A stretch of DNA of 64,000 bases from the NCBI RefSeq assembly GCF_003573695.1, contig NC_039361.1, forward strand, positions 37,247,393-37,311,392, in the 5' to 3' direction. This DNA is from Papaver somniferum. Its lineage: Eukaryota > Streptophyta > Magnoliopsida > Ranunculales > Papaveraceae. The position numbers and the translations under genes were made by a program. Positions 56,262-64,000 of the stretch are shown here, one piece after another (within the stretch, counting starts at the first letter, position 1; every line of letters starts with the position of its first letter). The notes below the pieces were generated by a model. It ran no database searches. It worked only from the letters and a program-made list of their open reading frames with translations, and was not told where the DNA came from.

Positions 56262-59200
56262 GATAATAGGTCAAAGAGGAGTAGAAGTTTCCGGCAAAGA
56301 TATGATGACGGTAGAAAAACGCCCAGTTATCGAGACAGTGATCAGAGTCAGAGGTACCTGAGAAGAAAATAGGATTGGGATGACGTAAGATGGGAATGGG
56401 AAGATACCCCAATCAGGGATGGACGATGTTCTACAACTACAAGCAGGAACCGACGGAATTCACCATCTTCACTGTTAGGTGGTTTGTCTTCACCCGATGG
56501 ACGTTTGGTGTCGCCATGTCTGGGCGGCAATACACCTTCTTCTGCTGCTGCTTCTTCATGGGACTATGTATCCCCATCTCGGGTCCTAATAAGTGTTGTT
56601 GGAAACTGTAAAGGTACTAATGGTGCAGATGAACGTTCTTCTTCCATCATGTCAGAAAGTCATGAGATGACTGAAAATTTGCGATTACAGATGGAGTACG
56701 AGGCTGATCGAGCGTGGTACAATAGAGACGACGATGGTAACACTGCATTTGATGGTGATAGCTTTTTGGGTGATGAGGTTTCTTTCACAAAGAAAAAGGC
56801 AGAAGTGGCTGAGAGACTCGTTCGCGGGGATGGAAGTTTAATGACGCTTGCACAGAGCAAGAAATTGCCGCAGAGGACTATGGATAATGCGCAGTGGGAA
56901 GACCGCCAGCTTGTGAGGTCTGGAGCAGTTAGAGGAACGAGTGTGTGACCGGAATTTGAAGATGAGGATGAATGCAGAGTTAATCTTCTTATTCATGAAA
57001 CAAAGCCTATTTTCCTCCTGGATGAAAGAGTTGTCTTCACGAAACAAGTGGATCCTATAGTGCCATTGAAGGATCGCACTTCAGATATGACCATTATATC
57101 GCGCAAAGGATCCGCATAGTCACGGAAATCCATTAGAAACTGATGCATAATAAATGTCGTCAGAGGTTTTGGGAACTTGCAGGATCAAAGCTTGGTGACA
57201 TCCTGGGTGTTGAAAAGACAGCGAAGCAAATTGATGCAGATACTGCTGTAGTTGGGGAAGGGGATGAAATTGACTTCAAAGAGGACGCGAAGTTTGCTCA
57301 ACACATGCAGCTAAAGGTTTAAATTGTTAGCGAGTTTGCGAAGTCTAAAACTTTGTTGCAGCAACGTCAGTATTTGCCAATATATTCTCAGCGCGATGAG
57401 TTGATGCAGGTAATTCGTGAAAACCAGGTAGAAGTCATTGTGGGAGAAACTGGTTCAGGAAAAACCACTCAACTTACACAGTACCTCTACGAAGAGGGGT
57501 ATACTACAAATGGCATTATTGGTTGCACACAACCAAGGCGTGTTGCAGCAATGAGTGTTGCAAAGAGAGTCGGTAAAGAGATAGAGACTGAGCAAGGTGA
57601 CAAAATCGGTTACGCTATTCGGTTTGAGGACGTCTCTGGTCCAAATAATATGATAAAGTACATGACTGACGGAGTGCTTCTATGGGAGACGCTAAAATAT
57701 TCTGATCTCGCTAAGTACAGTGTCATAGTCCTGGAAGGAGCACATGAAAGATCTCTTGATACGGATGTGTTGTTTTGAATTTTGAAAAACGTTGCTGCTC
57801 CACGTCGTGATTTTAAGCTCATTGTGACATACTGGACGCAGAGAAATTCTCCAATTTTTTTGGAGGTCCTCCACTTTTCAAAATCATGGGGAGGACGTTT
57901 GAGGTTGATATCAAGCACAACAAGTGTCCTTGCAAATATTATGTCTGAAAGTGCCGTGAAACAGGCCATATCCATTCATATCACGTCCCCTCCTGGTGAT
58001 ATCTTAATCTTTATGACTGGTCAAGAAGATATTGAAGCAACTTGCTTTTCCCTGCAAGAGCGTATGGATCAACTTGTTTCCACCACCAATAAACAACTTT
58101 CGATTCTCCCAATATACTCTGAACTTCCAGCTGATTTGTAAGCCGAAGATGGAGCACGAAAATGTATTATAGCTACAAATATCGTAAGACGTCACTGACG
58201 GTGGATGGTATCTTGTATGTGACTGACAGTGGTTATAGCAAGATGAAAGTGTACAATCCCACGATGGGTATGGATGCTCTCCAAGTGTTTCCGGTCAGCC
58301 ACGCTGCTGCTCAACAGCGTTCAGGGAGAACAGGTCCAGGTAAATGCTTTCGGCTTTACACCACACCTGCTTTTGAGAATGGAATGCTTCCCAGTCCATT
58401 AATTGTGGGTGTTGGGTGCCTAGGATGATAATGTTGGGAGACTAACGGTTCTCGGGCGGAAGATGGTTGATTTTCCTATGGATCCACCGCTTGATTCTAA
58501 GCGGAGGAGACCTTGGGTGCTTAAACAAGGTGCTGACAATTGTCAGTGACCAATGTATTTTTTAGGCCAAAAGACCGGGCCGAGGAAAGTGATGCAGCTA
58601 GAGAGAAGTTTTTTGTGCCCGAGTTAGATGACTCAATGTGTACCAGCAGTGGAAAGCAAATCAATACCTCGGTGACTGGTGCAACGACCATTATTTGCAT
58701 GTGAAAATATTAAGGAAGGCCAGGGAGGTGACGTCGCAGTTAGTGGACATTTTGAAAACGTTGAAAATCCTAGTAACTACATGTGGCCTGGATTGGGATG
58801 TCGTACACAAGGCTATATGCTCTTCCTACTTTTACAATGCTGCGAGACTGAAGGGAATTGGTGAGTATGTAAACTGCCGCAATGGAATGCCGTGTTACCT
58901 TCCTCAAAATAGTGCGCTGTATGGTAACAGTTACACGCCAGGTTATGTGGTGTATCATGAATTGATTTTGACCAAGGAGTATTTGCAATGTGCTACCGCA
59001 GTTGAGCCACAATGGTCGGCAGAGATGGGTCTGATGTTCTTTTCCGTCAAGGATTCAGATAATGGATCACAAGAGGAAGCAAAAAGATGTGAAGACTGCA
59101 ATGGAAGAAGAGATGGAGGATTAGAGGAAGGAGAAAGCAGAAATGGAGAAGGTGAACAAGGAAAAGGAGAAGCAGAAGAGAGCAAAGCAGCTACAACAGA

Positions 59201-59380
59201 TTGTAATGCCCGGATATACCAAAGGGATTCGGGGAAACATATGTTATGTATTAGCAATACATCTTGTATGTCTACAGTTGCTCCGACTAGTGAAATGGAG
59301 AACAAAGTTTACTTTTCCAGGTTGCATGAAGAAGGGATTCTGTTCTATTCTCTTGATACGGATATGTACCACAAGTAAAC
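56262..59380 (+). pseudogene. PRP16: PRP16/DHX38-like pseudogene, main part (no introns seen)
   Basis: Continues the sequence at 49317. It reads RSRSFRQRYDD and WEWEDTP (N-terminal RS-like region), MEYEADRAWYNRDD, GDILGVEKTA, then the DEAH helicase core: QRQYLPIYS, Walker [11 protein letters not shown] near 57450, [23 protein letters not shown], box II as LEGAHER instead of [29 protein letters not shown] and the C-terminal [19 protein letters not shown] and VVYHELILTKEY. PRP16 drives remodelling before the second step of splicing. Damage: TAG near 56371, TGA 56946, several stops and frameshifts, a lost DEAH box, and missing pieces near 58430-58600. The family segments run together without introns, which suggests a retrocopy, though no poly(A) tail is visible. 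Confidence 0.85.
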
Positions 59381-60127
59381 ATTGTGCTAGTGATTTTCGC
59401 GATTCGAAGGAGATGTTAAGCTGCAGATGGATTGAACCTAATTGGTCAAAGAGCTCCGATCAATCTCTTGACTGGTTTACCATTTAGATACAGCAGAAGG
59501 TTTTGTGGTGTGTCAGCTGTCTCCTGTTCAAACCTTGGCGAAACTGAAGACAACCAAAATAGAAAAGCAGCATTTAGATACATCGTGTAGTTGCTTCTTT
59601 TGGAAATGCGTAATCTTTTGTTATCAATTTAAGAATTAAGAAATTCACATTGTAAAAAAGAGACAATCTATAGAACATGAAGTTTTGAAGTATATTATTT
59701 TCGGTGTAAAATCTCAGTGAAACAAAATTATTACAGTCGAGTCAGCTTATCAGAACAGTTGGATATTTACCACTCTCGGTTCCATTAAACCGACAGAAAA
59801 TTTCTTATAAACTGTCGGTTACGTAACATCGACGAGTTTAACCGGTTCAATTAAAACCCCAACAGAGAGAGAGAGAGAGAGAGTTTTATTTTTGCAATCC
59901 CCCAAATTCTTCCACTGTAATATTCAATCTCACTCAAAAGCCATCTCCTCCTCTGCTGCTAAAATTCAATCAGGTAAGTAAACTCCGGAACCCTGAACCC
60001 TGAATTTTCCATGTTTTAGGTTTTAAGTATTATTTGGACCTTACTTAATTCAATGCTGTTGTTTGATACTGGTTGTTAGTGAAATGCATATGAATTGATT
60101 ACTGGTGGTACTGACTAGCTCGTTTAG
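59381..60127. other. Non-coding; hairpin and GA microsatellite
   Basis: No gene frame. ACCGACAG (59789-59796) pairs with CTGTCGGT (59812-59819) with a 15-base loop. A (GA)n run is at 59866-59882. From 59940 the sequence looks like a leader with an intron donor (TCAG then GTAAGT at 59970-59978), possibly the 5' UTR of the next gene. Confidence 0.55.
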
Positions 60128-62824
60128 GAATGCGGAGAATCTACACAATCATTTGAAGAAAATAGAAGATACGATTGATTTGGCCAAAGCAATGTATGTA
60201 TGTTGAATTGATTAGAAACAACTTTGAACTACATTTTTTTTTTGGTTTTGGAATCATATTGTCTCTGTTCCCGTGATGCGTTTGCTGTCCTGTTAATGAA
60301 TTGATTTGGGATATCCAACGGGCAAAGAGAATTGGAGGCGATACTTTTTTGTAAAGGAAGTGGTGAGTCTGCTGGGGAGATAGATGATGCAAACCTTGAT
60401 TAGTCTGTTTTAAAGATTTCTGAAGTAATCAAAGAGAAATCAACAAATTTGGAGGTGCAAGAATTATTGTCTGTCGAAGCTGCAAACTCTTTGCTGTTAA
60501 ATTTGAGATGTCAAATTGAACCTCTAGGGGTTTTTTAGCAGTCAAACAACTCAGTGGCAAGACAAGTCTGCGGGGGTTCGATTAGCTAACAAGATACAGA
60601 AATGTAATAGGAATGAATGGTGGAGGAAGAAAAAGAGGAAACGTGTCACTGAAAAGCTAACTAAGGTGATTAATGTGTTTGATACTCTGAGCATTCACTC
60701 ACTTGTCAAACAATTAGGGAAATGTGTTTGAAGTAATCAGAAATCAACAAATTTGGAGGTGCAAGAATTGTTGTCTGTCGAAGCTGCAAACTCTTTGCTG
60801 TTAAATTTGAAAAGTCAAATTGAACCTTTGGGTATTTTTAGTAGTCAAACTAGTCAGTGGGAAGAGAAGTCTGCGGCAGTTCGATTAGCTAACAAGATAC
60901 AGAAATGTATTAGGAATAAACGTTGGAGGAAGAAAAAGAGGAAACGTGTCGCTGAAAAGCTAACTAAGGTGAATAATGTCTTTGTTACCAACCAGATTAT
61001 GTTTCTGAACACTCACTCACTTGTTAAACAATGAGGGAAGTGTTTAATTTGGTATGTATTTTGTTTTAGGAGCGTGAAAGGTTCGACCAGGCTGATCAAC
61101 AAGCTGATGAGTGGAGGGCTAGAGAAATCGCCAAGGATATTGCTAGACGAAAGGTAGTGGAGTTCTGTCAAGTTTTAATATGTTAAAAACCTATCTCTTT
61201 GTTAGTCACGAAATTTATCTTTGAGAAAGAATGTGATGAATATTATGCAGAATAACACTAAATGACATACAATACAACATAGTCATGGTAGTTTGGACTG
61301 TAACAGGTCCGAGTAATGGCCATATTCTTAAAAATTATAACTCTTCTTTTTAAATCATGTCAATGATTAGTATGTCAGTGATAACTGAAGCATTATGTGC
61401 TGGTTGAAAATATGAAGGAAATAGCAAAAGTTAAAGCTAATGAGGAGAGAAAGAAACTAGAATCTGAGGTGAGGTGGTATTGGATTGTTTCCATATATTA
61501 AAGTATACTCTGAGAATTGTTTTGCACAAGTAAAACACCTCATATGCTTTTTCCGTGTTAGAACTTAGAAGGAACTATGGTCACTGGTCACTTCATCTGG
61601 CTAATTCTATTTTGAGCTTTTCTCGCATGAAAGGAATACTGTTATTTTGCTGCTAAGTATTATCCATTACTGACAAGGTTCTTTTTGAATTTTCAGCTTG
61701 AGATGGTTTTAATCGTACAGAAGTTGCAAGGACTACGCTCCATCAGAATTCAAAAGCTGAAGAAGCAAGGCAATTTTCTTTCCTATTTTTCACCAGTATT
61801 ACTTGTAATACGTTTTCTTGCTGCTATGAGGTCTCGATTTAGACAGATTTGGGATGCCTTGTTTATGATTAAGTTAGTAATTGCTTATTGGTTCAGACGT
61901 TCAGTTTAGGTTGTGGTTTGAACTCCCGAAGCCTGGCCTTAAATTGGTATACGTTGATAGAGAGTATATACCTGATAGAAAATTCTAATAATGTATTGAG
62001 TCGGAAATGAAATCCACGTCTAAGAATCTGGAATACCACATCATGCATAATGCAGCTGGTATGATAAGAATTCTTTGCAACTTCGAGCTGTAGATGTGGA
62101 TGTTCTATTGCACATTGGTAATATAACCTAAAAACTTATTCTGCCATGTAAGTAGGTAACTCAATGTGTGTAGTCTCTACCTCGCTACCACTATGAATGT
62201 TCACTAGGTCTTACTGCTGCTGCTTGGTGGTCTGAAACATTGGTGATCAGAAACTAATGCCTGAAAACCAACTCCCAGTGCCAAGTTCTGTAGATTTTTC
62301 TTTTTTCGATACTAAGAGAAAGCCAAGTTCTATAAATCTTAGTTCATTTTTTGCCTCATTGTTTTTCTTAAGTTCGTCCAAGGCTCCAAGCATTGTAGGA
62401 AGAAATTGATGAACTCATATAAATGTTTTTTCTGTGACTTTCATGCAGGGCACTTTCTCCCAGACGAGGATGACAAGTTTCTTAAGCGAGTTCGGGCAGC
62501 AGTAGAGGAAGAGGAGCGCCACGCTGCAGGAGCGGCTGATATTCATGCTGCTAAGGATGCCATTGCAACGGCTGAGGAATCTAGGAAAGCCATCCAAAAT
62601 GTTGAGCCTGAGCTCAAAGATGACAGTCATAATACCGATGGAGCTGTTGCAGATGAGGTCACTGAGACTGAAGAGGATGGTAGCTCTGCTGTAGCTGCAG
62701 AGGCAAAACCTGAGCAGAAGCAGTTGGAAGCAAAGGGTTACGCGGGGACTCTGCAGAAACTTTACCACTTGAGTTTTGTCATTATTACCATGGCAGCAAC
62801 ACTGACATGGGGAACCTTATTGAG
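60128..62824 (+). pseudogene. U11/U12-59K (PDCD7-like) minor-spliceosome protein gene, damaged
   Basis: Exon-like pieces: 60128-60193 (ENLHNHLKKIEDTIDLAKA), about 60328-60665, 60725-60968, 61070-61153 (RFDQADQQADEWRAREIAKDIARRK), about 61403-61468 (MKEIAKVKANEERKKLESE), 61697-61769 (EMVLIVQKLQ, LRSIRIQKLKKQ) and 62449-62824 (GHFLPDEDDKFLKRVRAAVEEEERHA, later YYHGSNTDMGNLIE in another frame). The basic coiled-coil order and the LRxxRIQKLKKQGHFLPxEDD signature match plant homologues of PDCD7, the 59K protein of the U11/U12 di-snRNP, which helps recognise U12-type introns. Problems: a TAG near 60402, an altered acceptor at 61403, a GC donor at 61770, a frameshift near 62740 and no final exon. 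The proline-rich N-terminus is not visible. The family call rests on my recall of the motif. Confidence 0.62.
60421..60968 (+). repeat. 304-bp tandem exon duplication
   Basis: GGAGGTGCAAGAATT starts at 60451 and 60755. Both copies read VQELLSVEAANSLLLNL and end with AAGCTAACTAAG before GTGA. The first copy has a TAG near 60535 and frame damage; the second reads through (WEEKSAAVRLANKIQK, then RWRKKKRKRVAEK). So one exon was doubled and the upstream copy is decaying. Confidence 0.9.
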
Positions 62825-63735
62825 GTAAAACTCTTTATTTCATTCACGTCTGATTTACACTTGAATGTTTTGAAGGACCCACCCTCTTTAGCTAACTCTA
62901 GTGTGGTATAATCTATATGTTTCTCTTCATTATCATCTTTGTACCAGCATACACTACTATTAATAAGATTACAGACCCTGCTGTTGTTAACTAACATGGA
63001 GTCCATCTCCTTAGGTTTACATTTAAATATAGATATATTCTCAAAATGTTTAATCATACTATATTTAGCATCTGCTAAGCTAAATTCTTCCTTATCTTCC
63101 ACCATTTCTTCACTTTCTTCAATTCAAGACCCCGTTTGAAGCCATAATATAGCAACACTCTTGCATTGCAGTTCCTGAGTCCACTGTGTTACTGTCCTTA
63201 TAACATCTTCTTCCATCTGCATCATGCTTTTGGTGAAGCTGCATCCCCTTGCCCCTCTGAAGTTACCTGTCAAGTCCTGGAGGTGAAACCCAAGATGAAA
63301 TGTATTATTTACACTGTTCCAAATTTGTTCCAAAACTGCAATATTCTCTGCCACATCTTTGTTCTGCCAAATTGTACTTAAGCCATCATCTCTTTCTTTG
63401 CTGCCATTTTGAGTTGTTGAAGTCTCTGTTCTCCGCATTATTTGTGATATGGTTTGACCTTGGTAAAAACAACCTCACATCTATGCTTCCAGACTATCCA
63501 AGACCCAATTGCCAAAGTCTCTGCGTTGCTGTTATTTCCGATTAAGTCTTTTTTCCTGCATCTAGATTACCAACCCTTGATCCAGCTCACCACATACTCT
63601 GTTTTTGATTCTTCAAACACCAGAAAATTCCATTCCTTAATAGTGAATTCGCAATTCAAGAATAGATGCTCCAAGTGTTCCCACCCCATTGTTGCACAAC
63701 TTGCACTCCATGTCTATTCATTTTAGTATCATGCC
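62825..63735 (-). pseudogene. LINE ORF2 C-terminal fragment, minus strand
   Basis: On the minus strand, 63720-63450 reads, across frames, CKLCNNGVGTL, LRIHY and then ETLAIGSWIVWKHRCEVVF, the zf-RVT and linker pattern of plant LINEs; 63300-63130 reads DLTGNFRGARGCSF with a following TQWTQELQCKSVAI, the RNase H pattern like GLILRDFAGTHRGSK in the LINE at 55 kb. Heavily frameshifted. It starts right after the last readable exon of the U11/U12-59K-like gene, so its insertion probably removed or displaced the final exon. Confidence 0.65.
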
Positions 63736-64000
63736 CAGTCTTGCCTGAACTGGAATTTTATCATGTAACATTTCCAGATGAAGACATGTATCCTAGGTAG
63801 CATATTTAGTTCCAAATTTTGGTTCAAGGAATTTGGTTTTGGTTTGTAGGGTTTCCATGATTAGGTTTGTTAGGTTTACATGACTAGACTGCATGGGCGT
63901 CACAAATTTGAAACTTCTCTTTTAAACGTGTTTGCATTTTACTTATACCCAGAGTTGTGGAATAGCGGTTTATTCATATGTGTATAAGTCTTTGTTCAGT
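63736..64000. other. Non-coding
   Basis: Nothing recognised up to the window end. Confidence 0.5.

Noticed and set aside
62406..62828. Reading 62406-62828 as a separate membrane protein (hydrophobic end)
   Set aside because: The hydrophobic tail arises from a frameshift near 62740; the other frame gives a conserved YYHGSNTDMG segment that continues the U11/U12-59K-like protein.
1..64000. tRNA, rRNA and known small RNA genes
   Set aside because: I looked for tRNA-like cloverleaf words and conserved rRNA segments and saw none; only tRNA-complementary primer sites of retroelements are present.

Overview
This is a repeat-dominated, gene-poor piece of a plant nuclear genome, most likely from a eudicot. 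The evidence is plant-type LTR retrotransposons of both superfamilies, a plant Helitron carrying RPA-like genes, a hAT element, a LINE, MITE-like elements, a restorer-like PPR pseudogene, a plant mobile domain (PMD) gene, and AT-rich introns with GT..AG ends. I cannot name the species. Nearly every coding region is decayed, and many of the premature stops look like C-to-T or G-to-A changes in Gln, Arg or Trp codons, as expected for old methylated repeats.

Layout. 1-1.9 kb: gag-protease remnant of a Ty3/gypsy element. 1.9-7.9 kb: no genes; an LTR and primer-binding site on the minus strand near 5.4-6.2 kb, then two tandem arrays (about 195-bp and 70-bp units). 7.9-11.2 kb: a five-exon PMD gene on the minus strand, antisense to the gag. 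11.2-15.1 kb: non-coding, with a 180-200-bp tandem array and a plus-strand LTR related to the one at 5.4 kb. I read 1-15.1 kb as a rearranged Tat-lineage element (gag-pro, antisense extra ORF, tandem repeats, 3' LTR) with other insertions. 16.7-24.5 kb: copia LTR, gag, copia LTR and second gag start, the first LTR split by a 3.39-kb solo LTR. 25.36-26.45 kb: a non-autonomous hAT element with 8-bp target duplication. 27.9-28.2 kb: first exon of a PRP16-like gene behind a TATA box.

30.3-44.6 kb: a large Helitron on the minus strand. It has a 3' hairpin plus CTAG terminus, a decayed RepHel protein (HUH, two-tyrosine and PIF1-helicase motifs), a ten-exon RPA1-like gene, a separate mini-gene with only the RPA C-terminal zinc-ribbon OB fold, and an ORF in which the two-tyrosine segment of Rep is joined to unrelated sequence. 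These products would fit rolling-circle transposition: Rep nicks and joins, the helicase unwinds, RPA-like proteins cover single-stranded DNA.

44.6-49 kb: a Tourist-like MITE, a restorer-like PPR pseudogene, a 32-bp-period array of palindromes, and another TIR element. 49.1-59.4 kb: an intronless PRP16 pseudogene split by a 6.9-kb copia element, whose 3' LTR was itself hit by a 5'-truncated LINE; both insertions have recognisable target duplications. 60.1-62.8 kb: a gene resembling the plant U11/U12-59K (PDCD7-like) minor-spliceosome protein, with an exon duplication, cut off by a second LINE fragment at 62.8-63.7 kb.
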